Positions 1 to 14,337 of a stretch of DNA of 64,000 nt are shown here, piece by piece. The notes under the pieces were generated by a model that was not told the DNA's origin, did no database searches, and saw only the letters and a list, made by a program, of their open reading frames with translations. The DNA lies in assembly GCA_035041965.1 (NCBI GenBank), contig JAPYMA010000022.1, forward strand, positions 41,396-105,395, given 5' to 3'. Both the position numbers and the translations under genes were made by a program. The stretch is from Anisakis pegreffii. Its lineage: Eukaryota > Nematoda > Chromadorea > Rhabditida > Anisakidae. Position 1 is the first letter of the stretch. The number at the start of each line of letters is the position of its first letter.

Positions 1-236
1 ACCTTATATCCACTGGCGATGCCGAATTACACTTAAACCCGCTAAATTCATAAACATTTGTCACGTCGTCTCAGAAAACCATTCTTAGCTCATCATTGCC
101 TCTATCGAGAGGGGTCATTCAAAACATCGAAACCACAGTTTAAAAAATTCCGTTCCACAAATTGGCCCTCTTAAAAGAATATGAAATTCGAAACTGATTC
201 AGCATTGACTGAAATTTCGCTCATTGTTGATATTTC

Positions 237-3200
237 AGCGGATTTCTTCCTTCTTCTGTTCATATGTCAACAACTCGGCGTGTTTTACATCGAAGCAAAT
301 GAACATGATTATATCGGTGGTACAAATGAGTCGATCGTCGATGGCCCTTCCACACGTCACGGTCGTAAGGCGCTATTCAAAATTGACTCGGACGATAAGG
401 CTGAAGAAGTGAACGAGCCGGCATTGCCGGATTTTGTTGGGAAAATGTTCGTTGCATCGTTGTTCGTGATCGTGTAATTTGGAGAGCAGTCATAATTTGC
501 AGTGTAAACGATTCGATAGCAAGATACGACAGGATTTGAATTGAACGATTGGATGAAACATGTCGATGGTGTTTTTAGGGATTCTTTGCTGGATCGGTTG
601 AAACGAATAATATTCGTACATCTTTATTGGGTGACACTTTCGGTTGTTTTCGTTGCGGGCACGAGTCGTGTGACGTTGTTTGCATTCGGTTATGTCGTCG
701 GATGTTTCATGTTCCTTTGGGTCGGAAACTCACTTTTCCTGAAACCGATGAGAATCACACTCGCACTGTACGTTCTCAATTGATTATCGTTCACTTCCTC
801 ATGCATCATTCACGTCTCTCGCCATCTCACGATCTAATTTCTGTCATTTTGGTGATTGGTGCAATCAAATTGATGTATAGCATAAACACAGCGAGGAAAC
901 ATTTCGAATTTTCACATTCTAAAATGATCACCGTTCAGCAAGCGCAAATTTTATTCTTTTGTAGATGGAACAAGCTGATCATTTACAATGCATCAGTAAT
1001 ATTCGTCAAAATATCACTTCAAGTAGTTGGCTGTGTTTATATGAGTCAAATGTACAAGAACTTCTGTTGGGTTATACAGCTACTTGGAATCGCATGCCTG
1101 AAAACTGGTATCAAACCCGAGAACAGTTAGTGTATTCGCTTACTTCTGAACGAAAAACAGCCAGAACGAGTAGACACTCATCGATCCTTCAGAGATGCTT
1201 GAATTCTTTGATAATTCAGTCGATTACTCACTCCACTAATGTATCTTTGAAGAAACTTTTCATATGAGGTTTATGCTGTGGAATGTTTTAAAAGAAATGA
1301 ACGTTCGTCAGTGCATCTTCAGTTGTTGATCCAGCAATACTAGCTGAATGCAGTGTGCCGCATCGTGAAGCTGGCATATTCTTCGACGGAGTGTGCTTCT
1401 TGTTTTTACTCATACAACGACGCATCTTCGGTAGTGAGTACTTCAAGCATGTCGTGGCTGAATTTCAAGCACAGCAGTTCATCGCATCAAGGTGATTCCG
1501 TTCATTCAATTCATAAAATTACATCAATGCAAACTGAAATTTAGTGGCGAACAATCGCATCATGAAAACTTTAATGTGACATCAAACGTAATCTGAGAAT
1601 CAAATCGCTCAGTAACAATCTTGGAAAATCGCACGGTCTCATTGATGTGTGATAGTGTTCCTGTTCTTGTCACATTCTTGATCTGCGAGCAATCAAATCA
1701 CATTCTTGATCTGCGATTCGATCCATGTTGATCGTAAGGAAAGGATTGAGAAATAAATATCTTACGATGAATTCATGAGAAATTTTGCTGGGAAAGTTGA
1801 TGATATTACTTTGAACTGAGCCCGACCATTTGTTATGAATCGCTTGCATCAGGAAAATTTTAAAATCATTTTAGAGGTGCTGAAATAATCGCAAAAATAA
1901 CGAAGAAACAAGTTGAGGACGCAGAACGAAAGGAGGATGAAATATTGTCGAAGGTCAAAAAGAAAATGGATAAAATCCGAATGAAACATGAACGAGGTGA
2001 TCCTTCGAACGTCCAATTGTATTTTCACCTCACAATCAATCAGTAGCTAGTTGCTGCACATTCACTCGGATATACGGATAAAAATTTCCGTGAAAGAAGA
2101 AATTCTCAACGCCACAACTGATCTCATTTTGCATAAAGCAGCGTTGAACGACAGAATATACAATGAGAAATAAGAAATGAGCGCATTTGTTGAAAAACAG
2201 AGAAATTTGCATTTCAGAGCTTTTGCAACTGTCTGATGCGGAAAAACTGCGTGAACAGGAGCTGTCACTGCAAGGCGATGAATACTACGATGATAGCAGT
2301 AATCAGCGTTCACCAAATGCACCTTCGAAAACACCATCTGACGGTCTCTAGACGATATTATCAAGAAATTTTTGTTCTGTTAAATTATTTTTTTAGATCA
2401 CTGAGTTGATAAAAGTTTCGGCTGATAAGCAACAACAAACCGAGTAATCGTGGTCATAGTTTATTCCAAATAACCGCTTTTGTTTCCTATCGTTTCAGTT
2501 ACGAATCTTGAACATCTCGTTCAGTTTCATTTGATGTTGTTTCGGTTTTGCTGATTAAGCAAACATAAGAAAAAAGTCGTTGGTGATGGATGTTTGATCG
2601 AATTTAAGAAATTCTTCCAGAAAAGCAGCGTGCCGCTTCGGCCATTCCACGTCCAAGTATTTTGTCGTTCTCACCAGTACAATCGGAGCTGAGGTCACAG
2701 GAAGTTAGGGTTTTGCTCAATACTGCTCAGTAGTTACTTCGCTTCGTTACTTCAGTGCGAAATATTGCATGCTTTTCCTTCAGATCCTGCGAAGAACATT
2801 TCGCCTTAACATGTACATTTACTTCTTCATCAATTACTTGGACGGAGATCATTCCATTCCTCGTCATATTTACAGAAACTTCGAACGAACTTTTAATGGC
2901 CTGAAAGAACGATTTCAATCGAACAAACTGAAAAATTCCTTCATTTTTGAAGTTCAGTATTCTTCAAGGAGGGACCATAGTCTGAATCCTAAAATTTTCA
3001 GGAAGATATTCTATCCGGTACTTCAGGCTCCACATCAAACACTTTGTTTTTCACACCGTCCGACAACGTGCCAGCTCAATTCCCAACTTCTGATGATCAG
3101 AGCCGATCTCAAGTGGACACGAAACCGACGTGAGGCTTTGCTGGATGTTTTGATGCTCGCAACGATTCTATTGCACTGAATGCTAAATGTATTCCTGTCT

Positions 3201-6200
3201 CAAAACTCCATAGATACAAGCATTTTCCTAACTCTCAAGTTCAGCTGCAATACGTTTCGTGAAAGATGTTTGCGAGTAAATATTGCCTAATCTATGTGAT
3301 CATTTATATTCGTGAAAATGATCGATGAACCATGAAAGTTTTCAGTCAGTTTATTAGGAGGCGTCATGGAGAGCTGAGAGATGTGGAATCATTCAGTCCG
3401 ATTCGAAAGCGTTCAATCAGATTCACAAAGCGTGCAATGACCGACACTCAAGATTCTGTCGACATGGATTCAGGCAACGAATGGTAGGGTGTTTTTCGAG
3501 TATTTCGGACATCCTAACTTTGAAATGACTCCTCGTAGCAGCAGATCAATACAAATCCCACAACCAATCCTGTAATCTTTGTCAAACGTAACGTATTAGA
3601 TGACAATGACAACGCATCACCATTGATTTTCCTAGCGACAAAATACGATATTTCGATGCCGTTTCAGTGCTATATTCGTCACTGACGAGTTCTTCCGAGC
3701 AAATAAATATATGTGCGAATGTGATCACATAGAATATAAACAGTCTCAATTATGAATAGTATTTTGAATAGCACTGCTATTTCACGGTTCTAATGGATGT
3801 AATTCATGTGGTATTATTTGTGTGTTCGACTTACTGGAATGCGCACATCGTTGACCACTCGGACAGCAATTAACATTGAGTGATATAAGTTGCATTGGTA
3901 TTTCAGGTCATCTGAAGAAGAAGAGCAAGTTGATAGGGATATGTTGGAGAAGGACGTTGGTGTGAAAGGACTTGGTCCACTGCAATTGTTGAATTATGCG
4001 TTCAAGAAGGGCGCTATTAAAGAAGCACTCAAAGAATCAAGTGAAATCGAAGCGGCACATACGAGAATGGAACGCGAAATGGAGGATGCGTTTGGTGTTG
4101 CTGATCACAACGTGCTGTGTTGTTTGTTCAAATTCTTGAGTGCTTTATTTCGACTTTTTACAATGAAAGAAAGAATTTCAAACGAAAACTAATCAAACAT
4201 CAATTTCTTTTAAATGGCATTGAACACGACCATATGAAAGCAAACATATCGATACGAATAAATTTTTATGCTCTAGGCAATTCGCCGCGCGATTTTACGC
4301 CGAAAAGCACGTCGACCAAAAGCAGATTATGATGAGTCGACATTCAACGAAGAATCCATAACACGTCGAGGTACGTTCCTAACTTCCTGCTTGTGTTCGA
4401 CAATTGTGAGAAGTCGTCGTGCAAAAATAAGTGAAATTGTGTGTGTGTGTGCGATTTCAGAGGAATTACCGTCATTGTTGCGTACAACGTTCACTACCAG
4501 TGGGATAACTCCTCCAACGATCCTCAAGAAGCGATCGGCCCCATCTCAGTTCACGATGCCCTCACAGCAAGAAGAATCGAGTTCACTTGAAGGTTTTTGC
4601 TCTTCTCTAGCACATTGCTCCAGCCAATGAATCTTCAAGAGAGAATTCACTAGGAAAACGATCGACAACTGATTCGGACTGCTGCACAAATAGTTTCGAT
4701 CAATCATAATTATCCTTCCTGGACTGAAATGAATCAATAGAAAAAGGCATGCAAGTTCAGGTACCGATCAAGAAAAGCAGGCGTCGGATGCTGCAGCCAA
4801 CCATGATGTTTCACCTCAAAGTGTGGCCTCTCCAAGACGACGTTCATCAGTACATCCGCTTCTTGACGTACCGGCGGCCATCAAATCGCCCACAACTGTA
4901 GCAGGTGCCATCGAGGCGTTGGCCGTACTCGAAATGCATGTGGTCGAAAAGGTGAACTATTTGTGTATGGCTCCGTGTCCGATTCGGCTTATCAAGAACG
5001 GATTCACACTACGATAAAATTTCATCGCATCCACATGGCTGAAGTTATTTCTCATAAGTTTGATCGGAAACCCACGAAATCAGCTAGTATTTCTTTGTGA
5101 AATTGTTTGTTCGTAGGTGAAATGAATAGCGCCATCATCCTTGTTCACAAGATTCATCTCATCATTTTCGTTGATTAATGCAAATTCTTTTCAGCACAGT
5201 CGCGATGAAGCCGAAGAGCGACAACGACGAATCTCTAGCGTAAAGTATTCACAGTTTCAAAACCGTTAGTACTAACATCTGAAAGCGCGTTTCCGTCTTC
5301 AAATTCATGATTGGATTTCCAATAAATTTCATCTTCATTTTGTTGTAATCGTTCTTCAAAGTAATTCTTGTGCTGCTAAATGGGTGCTACCATATACACC
5401 AGTTTCAAAAAGAAAACACTGTAAATTTGAGCTTTCATTCTCATATTTCTATCCATAATCATGTCTTTCCATCGTCAACAGGGATTTTAATCGTCTTTCG
5501 TTGACTACTATGACAGTACCATGGAATCGATAGCCTATTTAACTCTGTTAAGGAGTTTGTTTTGTTTTTAAAATGCTGGTAATGACATCAAGGTTCATTT
5601 TATGATAGAGCAGAATTTTGTACGCTTGAGCATTTGTGATAATCTTGCAGTTAAAATGAGACTCAGCGAATTGTTACGCAATTTGGGCACGTTCGCACTT
5701 CTGTTTGGACGTGGCGTTATTGAGACGGCAATTGATAGCTTGATGAGTTTAAGCCGTGATTATCGCTATATCGCTCAAGTGCTAACCACCGAAAAACAAC
5801 TTCATAAAGAATTGATCACTTCTGCTGAGGTCATTTCCATCTCTCAACGTATTCTCAATTGTCATATCGGTATTCCCATTTTTGCTTGCGAATACTGAAG
5901 TTTATCAACCAATAAGATCAATTTTTTGCGCATGAAGTGTGTCTCTAACACATATCTAGATAAGCTGTGAACGTCTTCCTCACATGATCAGTTTGCAAAT
6001 TCAGGATGAGACTCAGTTGCGCTCGTCGATTCGTGTGCATCGTAAGTCGATCCTTCAAAGACGTTGTGTTGAGACAGCGAAAATGTTGCGACAGGATGAA
6101 TCGTTTGCGCAGTTGCATCGATACATCGAAGCCGGTGACGATAACGGCAGTATAGTGAACATAGCAAGGCATAAATCTGATAGTTTATCAACACAGATAC

Positions 6201-9200
6201 TCACACCAAGATCGTTCGTCAAAAAAGTATTCATTCAATGCATTCCACTAAGGAGTTCACCAATTTTCCATCACTACAATTCACAGTTCATTAAGTACAT
6301 AAACACGAAGTGATACTGAGGCGATTGAAACAGTTGCCCGGTTTCTGAAAGGAATGGAGCAATCTCAGGAATATGATGGAAACATCGATTGCACTACTTT
6401 TGAAGATTGATGACGGGCAGCGTTTCGTTGATATTTGTTTAACTTCGCACGTCAAAAAGCCGATCAGCAACTGTCCATTTCAGATTGTTGCAGCACCTAA
6501 CATATCTCATGCATCCTTAGAAAATCCTTGGAACATATTAATCATAAACTTTTGCAGAAATCTGATAATTTACTCATATTTTCTGAGGCATATTAAGTGA
6601 AATGAAAATTTCAGAAGCGTGATCATATGCTGATAAGGCTCATTCAAGCACTGTATTATGTTTTGTTGAGTCGATCCGAATTGATCTGCTACTTCATGAT
6701 TGTTCTGAATCAAATGCATTCTGCAAGTGTTCTCTCGATGCCACTCCCTCTGATGACTCTCCTATGGGGAACGTTGACCGTGCCAAGGCCATCGCAAAAT
6801 TTTTGGATCACTATGATCACCTACACACAAGTGAGTAGCTAAATGCTGGGGAATCCGTCACCAGATTGCATGGAATTTTTGGAAATCTTTGGGAATTCTC
6901 TTGACTTTGACCTGATAAAATCATCTTTCGAGGAGCTTTTCAAAATAGTTAAAAGGCTTCGAAACCTGCACTTTCAGTGTCAGGAATTCCTCAATGCAAA
7001 TATCAGATTCAATAACATGATGCCACTAAATTTCCTTTCAGCACCATTGTATTATATTTTAAAACTTTTTGAGTATTTTGACTTGGAGGATCATTTAAAA
7101 TGAAACTATGCGTAGCGTTTGTGTGGCTCCTAAAAGTTTATTTTTGTTGAAAACCATCTCATAATTTAGCTGAGCTGAATATTCGTTTTCTAGGCAATGG
7201 TTGTGATAAAATATATCTTCCAATTTGGTTTCTTTCCATGGAATAAAATAACCGCCTCCGTAGCTCCATTCTGGCTGCCTCGTATAATTGGTATCGAGAA
7301 AAAGGACAAATATGCTGCGTGGGATCTTGCCGTATTGATGGCACTTTTCTTTCATCGAAACATTCTGAAGGTCTTACATCTTCCATTCATAGTCCATCAT
7401 TTCAGCTGTTCAGTGCTGATAATCGCCATTCTTAAGATATTCTATTAAACCGACAAAAATCAATCTGTTGAGTACCATCTTCAATTGAGTAAATCTGCGA
7501 ATATTACAGTCAATTGGTCTATGGGATGCAAAATCGACTGCAAACGGCACAGACGAAATTTCGATGTTGAGCAAACGAACGTTTTCAAATCGTGAGAGTT
7601 CATTGCATCCATCGAATCATGATCACAAGAAGCAATCTGTCAGTGTGAAACAAGACGAAACCAATCGAACTTCATCGCCAAGTCGATTGTCCAGTTCAAG
7701 TTCATCCTCGTTGGATGGTAAATTAATCGCTTATGATTAAAGCAGCCTACAGATGGCGGATTATTCTTTATGATGTTCCCACCAAGCGTTCAAGTAACAT
7801 CGTGAAAAACACTAGCAAGTCATCTTTCATTAGTTAGGAATGATGGGGTTTTCATAGCGCGATAACTGTTTCTCTGTCAACTCTTCGCAAGAAAGGCGTT
7901 TCAGTTCTTATTTAAAGAATTTAACTATGCCTTAGCGGATTTCTAGTAGGTGCACAAAGCAAACGCTATATTGAGCAGTCGTTCCGAGATCGAAGTCTCA
8001 ATTTTATGAGTAAACGCAGTTGGGCCCATTTGATCTAGTGGTGATCACGAGCATACTCTTCGTTGAACTGAGAAATTTAACGTGACAGTCAGAAATAGCG
8101 CTGGACGAGCTTGAAAGCAACAGCAAATGAAAATTTGATGAATGGAACACAAGGAGAAAATGCATAGAAGCCAACGTATTGAGTACGGTGTCACAGAAGG
8201 TTTCTGAAACTCAGCAACTATGTTTAAGGAGATCTTTTGTTTCATTTTGAAAGCTTCTTGATGAAGTCCATGAATAAACATCAACATTTTATGAACGAAG
8301 TGACTTCATTCGGCTCATTTCTTGTACTAAATCAAATATGCGTTTGTGTGTATGGCGATTTCCATTCTCGAACGCTAGTCGAGAAGTAAAAATTTATCAA
8401 GTTTCAGCGAAAGCACTCAAGAGAAAATTGAGTTTAGTGCGGAATGCGGCTGAAAGTTTCATCACTAAAGGCAATAAGAAGTTTGTTTTTTGTGGCAATC
8501 TTTTTTTACCTTCTAAATTTTTGCTCAATAGTTGAATATCTCGCGATCACTTGGTGTACTGTTCATTGATCTATCGGTCAGAAATCGAGTTCCATTTTTT
8601 GAAATTTCAAACCTCAAAGATGTTTCTACGAGATTATGCTTTGGAAGCAAGAACTATCATTATAATATAATTTGATATGATGTTTCGGCAATTTTTTTTG
8701 CAGTTTACCACGCTGTGAAATGAAATTTGAATCATTTTGAAGTTTTTGGAAAAAGGTCTCCGAAGCAGATACATAAAAGCGCTTGCAGGACGAATGCACG
8801 CCTGCTTGCAATCCGACAGTTTTTCCGTGTTCTCATGAATCCAGTTGATCGCTTTCCACTCGATCTGTACGCACCGATGTTTTTATGCGACGTGATTTGC
8901 TTCTTAATCGTCATCTTCGGTTATTCTGGATTCGGAGTGAGTTTGCCATATTATTTCTGTGCACAAATACATCATCGACATCGAATTATTGACGAGTACG
9001 TATGATCATTCGTGGTCGGATGAAAGTTTTGATGATGAGTATTCAAGAATCGAACACCTCAGTTGATGAACTCTGATAATATTTGACAGGCTGATGGCAG
9101 TAGTGAAGGTGGAGTTGCGTCGTATTTTGAGGAGAACAAAGTGCCTGGAACGCTCGTCTCGATGCTCATCTTCCAATTTGTTCTCATCATACTCGATCGT

Positions 9201-12200
9201 GCGATTTTCCTGCGCAAATTTCTCTTCGCCAAAATTGTTTTCCAGGTGAATCTCCTGTCGAGTAGTCTCGTTTTTAGATACTTGAACGTTTTCTTCGAAA
9301 AGACAGCAAAATCGTATCTCCTCAAGAAAGCAAAATCGCTCGGCAAAATATATGTTTTCCTGAAAGTAGAGATTTTGAGCAATCGAATGCTGCAATGAAA
9401 TTCATATGTTACCGGGCAAACCTGAGGGTACCGGTACCTTGAAGACTGTAATGCCTATAGTGCTATTGATCTACAACTGTAATGCTACAATTGATCTATC
9501 GTGATACGATGTGTTTGAATAAGGAGCTCTGCGCTCTAGCAAAAAATGCATCCATATAGTGGCACTGAAGCCAGCAAAATCCCCAAAATCTTCTGCGAAC
9601 AGTGCAAATTTCAAGAAATCAATGTCTTAGCATATTCAGATTCTGTCAGATGAATGCAACACTCTTTTAAAAATACGCACTCGCAGCTTCACGAAAAGGC
9701 AATGAAATCGTCTATACTTAGGTGATCACAATGAAATGTCAAAATCAATGACTTCTTCAATGAAGTTTTTGTTAGAATATTAATGAAATAGAATATTAAT
9801 GAAATTAATGAAATTTCACAGATAGCATTGGTTATATTCGTGCATGTTTGGTTGTTCTTCTTGCTACCGGCCGCTACGGACCGTATGTTTGTTTCGAGTT
9901 TTCCGTGTAAATTATTCTACTTCACCAAAGTCGTCTATTTTCTCATATCCGCTAAACAGGTACATTCCCTCTTATATCATCGCTTCTCATTTTTACTTCA
10001 TTCTCATATTTGATTCATCAATCTGTCATTCCGTCATTGAATTGGTTTCCCTACAGCATAGCATATTCAATATAATTTTCTGGTGAGTGCTAAAGCCTCA
10101 GCTATGATATCACTGCATTATGAGCTTAATGGATGTTCCTTTGCATAATGACGCTATGATCTAGTTGTACTGTAGTGATCACGAAAAGTTGCATGATGAT
10201 ATTTTTTGGTTATTTGCAGATCCAGGCTGGATATCCCAAGCGAAGTTTGGGAAATATTATCACAAACTCCTATACATTGCTCAATTGGATCTTATACAAA
10301 CTGTGAGTGCAGTATTCGCCATTTTTAGAGCGCATTATCAAATTTCACGATTCATTCCTTAGTTGACGATTAAGGGTTAGTAATGTGAGATTGGTGAGGA
10401 GCGATTATACCAGTTTTGACTATGCAACGATCTGGGTTGTTTTTTTTTTTGAGATGCTGTCACAGTCAGGACTGTAGAAGTTATGGTTGAGTGTATTTTA
10501 TCATTGAAAGGAATTAGAAATTCATTGTAAAAGTGGAATAAAATATTCAGATTCATGTTGATCCCATTTCTGTTTGAACTTCGTGCACTGATGGACTGGA
10601 TGTGGATGGATACAGCGTTGGGTGTTGGGGATTGGTTCATGTTGAATGATATCTATTCACATGTGTCGATGATCAAATGTGAACGAAATATTGAAGAGGT
10701 TCGATCAACTTCGTTTCTATTGCTGACCTTCGAAGATTCGTTGTGAACAATGAATTATTAATTACTGAAAAGAGCTTCACTTGTCTTGTTGGAACACTTT
10801 TCGCTCGAAGTGAATGTCTTCAGTGAACTTGAATACGATGAGTCTAGAAGTCAGGCGATGAAAATCATTCTTAATGTGTCATAATGTGAATTGTAGGATT
10901 ATCCATCACCGAAAGGTGTCAAGAAACGGCCTATACTGAAGTATGGATTAGGTGGTATACTGCTAACGGCAATTATTCTCGTCATTTGGTTTCCTTTGGT
11001 TATATTCTCGATGGCGAACACGGTTGGTACAAGAAGTTTACCGGTGGAATGTACTTGTAAGTTGACCATCGCTGGATTTGAGGTTATTCATTATGAATTT
11101 TATTCATTTATCGCTTTTCGTTTACAATTTCACTCAGTGCTTTGATTATATGTGCCTATAAATGAAGCAAGTATCAAACTGATTCTTTTTGATGGATGTT
11201 TCGAAGAAGTGAATTTAATTTCATTGTGGAAATACCTCGATTTTGCACAAACACATTTATATACAACTGAATTTGTCTCGGCGGGATTGAATCTGAAAAC
11301 AGTTCATTAACATAACAATGACACTTACAGCCGTTATTCAAGTCAACTGCACAACTAAGTGATATACGAGAATTGACCTATGAAGAGTATGATGCATTCC
11401 AATACACGTATCGAACTAGCAAGGTTTGTCGTTCATTTTTGTCACTCACCTTGCCTGTTCACATCATCGTTTATAGTTTAACTAATAATACTGTGATATG
11501 ATATGATATGACTTGGCTAATTATTTCAACTACTCATCACCTACGATGTTTTCTTTGCTCTGTCTTACGAGCAGTTGTGATCAAATCGCTCGAGTTTCAT
11601 TGTCTTAGCGATATTTTCGGTTATGCAAGCGATTTCGAAAGTTCCAAATCGAGCAGAATATGCATCAAATGCCCATTTGTGATGATCACAGCCTCAAATT
11701 CTACACTTGTGATGATGGATGGTATCAAAGCATTTATTCCTTTGAAAAATCTCATGTTCAGCAAGCGCAAGCGTATATGGCCGACTACACTAATTTGGAT
11801 GTTGTACAAGCAAATATCAACGGGAATTCCTCGTCCCGTTGGAGTATATCACCACCGTCGAGAACTGCTCTCATCCAAGATCTTCGTGGCCATCAACGAA
11901 TGAGTCTCAAGTTCGAATGGTACTTCAAAAGGTGTCAGCTCTCGTTCAGCCACTTGCTAGTTATTAATCATCCCGCATAAAGCAAACACTATTGTTATGC
12001 AAAAATCAGTGATAGTTCACTCTTTTTTAGTATATATTCTGATCAGTATTCATATTCCACTAATACGCTAATAATACACTATGAAATCGACATACAACTA
12101 AATTACTGCGGTCGTCCACTGAACATTCATTAGTGTAGACTTAAGAAATATCAAAATGTGGAGGTGTAGTTAAGAAAGGAGTGATAGAAGTAAATGGATT

Positions 12201-14337
12201 ACCTGGATTGGCCAGGATATCAAACGTTTGCAATGTTGCTGGTTACAATGCTCGCGTTTCCGTTTGCATTGTTTTATCCTCGATTGACCAATCCAATAAA
12301 TAATCATAACTCCGCAAAAATAAATATTCCGTCGATCGCTCACAGCGATCAACAAAACAATCGCTCGATGTACAATTAACAAATAAAAAACAAGCAGAAG
12401 TAAATGGATGAAATAAGTTGATGAATTCTATTGAAACCGTCGCCATTTCAAACCACTCATTTGTGTGTTTGTTTCAAGAGCACCCGACGAGAATCTGCAG
12501 TTCGGAACAGCGGAAGATTTTCGAGTGATTGACTTAGAGCCCGGCCATTCGATACGACTTGATCTTGCCGCAGTGATCGCTGGTGAATCCAAAAAGCAGA
12601 TGTCAGTCAGTTTGAGTCAATCGCAAATTATTATTTCAGCTTGAAGCATCAGAAACTATCCTTAACATAATTGTATCAACGTTATACTTCATTAACGAAA
12701 CAATTTTGAATAAACTTTTGAGCTTACAAACGGTTGTTTTTCTGCTGAAAATCAATGGTTGTGTTACCGAAACAAATTTAATTTGAATAGATTAAAAATT
12801 TTTTTTGTATAGATCAAAAGAATTTATTGCATTTGCAATGTCATTTTCCGATAAGGTATTGTTTCCTTGGACCATCACTTTTTCGTATTCTTATGATTCA
12901 ATCGAAACCGTCTTCGATTCGATGTCGATTGTACAGCTTACGCACACACTTGAAGTGGTACATATTTTTCAGTCGAATACCCAACTTGTTAATACCGATG
13001 GTTGAAGTGCCCGGTGAAGGCAAATCCGACCATGTTCATGCATTGCTCAGCGTTCATCTGAAGGTAACTTGTTAAAAATAGAAGAAATAAATCGCGTTAT
13101 TCATTGCGTTTTCGCGTTCCTAACACATTTCGGAATGTCCATATGGTCTATCCAGGTTACAAACTAGGTTCCATCACAGCGAAACCGACATAAGCAGCAT
13201 TTTCAAGCATTTGCGATAATCTGCGATAAAAAAACCGTTAAAATATGGTGCAATGTGCACAATCGCACGTTTCTCGGTCTTCAATGTACTGCTTGCAGTG
13301 CACCAACCAAGTCACGATAATCAGCGAATGAAAATTATGTGCTGTTTTTTTCGAACTTTTCAGTGCAGAAATTTGAACTTTCTAAATGTTGTCTTCCGTA
13401 TTTGAAGACATCAAATAACGGTTCGTTATTTCCAATTGATGAAGTGTTCATTAATGTTAGTGGTCAGCATTGCAGAATGAGGAAGATCCGATTGAATCGA
13501 CATTTTATGACGCGGTGTTACAATTGGATTCGATGGACGGAATTGAGTGGTGGAAACTTCGTATGGTTGATCCACAGTTCGATCCGATGATCCCGAAGGA
13601 GGAAATTATTCTCGATAATGTAATCATCTACGCTTTCGTCGATAAGGTCAGCTACATCACATCAAACTCAGAGAACACACTATTCTACCGCGAAATTTTC
13701 GAACCATACTCCTCGATTTCTGTTGTTACGGAAAAGTTTCGATCAAAACCGAGTGGTTTACCAATATCGACAATATTCTCTGGTTTATTTAATATATCAC
13801 TCGAATGAACCATACTAATTGATCAAATTTCATTCAGAGACCATACGATAGATTCATTCGGACAGAAATACCGACTTCTTCTCTAAGAAAAACAGTATTT
13901 TCCAGGTATTTCCGGTCACATTCAGCATAATAACTGGTGGAGGCATCCTCAGTCTTTACCTCTCAATGGTGCTTGTTTTTGGACGTTTAATGCGTAATAT
14001 TGTGACCGGTTCTATGCAGGTGCTGTGGGCCATTCGCATCTTGTATTTTTAGTGCTTCAATTCCTCACCTCATAAGTATCTGAAAGTGACTGATATTCTA
14101 ACAATACTAATCCTAATATTCTTATATCATTTTATTCGAATAACAAAATTGAATTTTCAGAGGATAATGTTCGAAGAGTTACCGAACGTTGATCGAATTC
14201 TGCGGCTCTGTCTTGATATATATTTAGTTCGGGAGGCAGGTGAATTGCAACTCGAGGAGGATCTTTTCGCTAAACTCGTCTTCTTGTTTCGTTCACCGGC
14301 AACACTCATTAAATGGACTAAAGAGAAAACCTCATAA
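237..14337 (+). CDS. pezo-1: Piezo mechanosensitive ion channel, C-terminal part (5' end outside window)
   Basis: Piezo proteins form large trimeric plasma-membrane cation channels opened by membrane tension. About 28 exons are visible. Those with well-placed splice sites include 533-767, 965-1107, 1323-1491, 1875-1996, 2218-2343, about 3907-4092, 6612-6832, 7194-7368, 9091-9245, 9822-9957, 10553-10700, 13475-13646, 13906-14018 and 14161-14337. Recognisable stretches are the transmembrane run [20 protein letters not shown] (about 6.7 kb), [10 protein letters not shown] (9.1 kb), [13 protein letters not shown] (10.56 kb, anchor region), the pore-helix segment ending [16 protein letters not shown] (10.97 kb), [10 protein letters not shown] of the cap domain (11.85 kb), and the terminal block [15 protein letters not shown] to [14 protein letters not shown] before TAA. 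Between 2.6 and 5.2 kb the exons encode charged, low-complexity cytosolic linkers. The N-terminal blades lie upstream of the window. The family call is very secure; some minor exon edges are approximate. Confidence 0.95.
9282..9545 (-). repeat. Diverged satellite-related copy in a Piezo intron
   Basis: This block lies in the intron between Piezo exons ending at 9245 and starting at about 9822. Read on the minus strand it matches the tandem array at 44.1-45.2 kb: the order of motifs GGTACCGGTACCCTCAG, GCCCGGTAACATATGAA, CATTCGATTGCTC and GCGATTTTGCTTTCTTGAGGAGATA is the same. The match continues more weakly to about 9545 (TGATCTATCGTGATACGATG). It explains the opposed overlapping open frames in this intron, which are not genes. 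Confidence 0.8.

Noticed and set aside
9006..9398. Overlapping frames of 129, 107 and 85 aa on both strands
   Set aside because: They overlay a Piezo exon (9091-9245) and the satellite-like repeat in the following intron.
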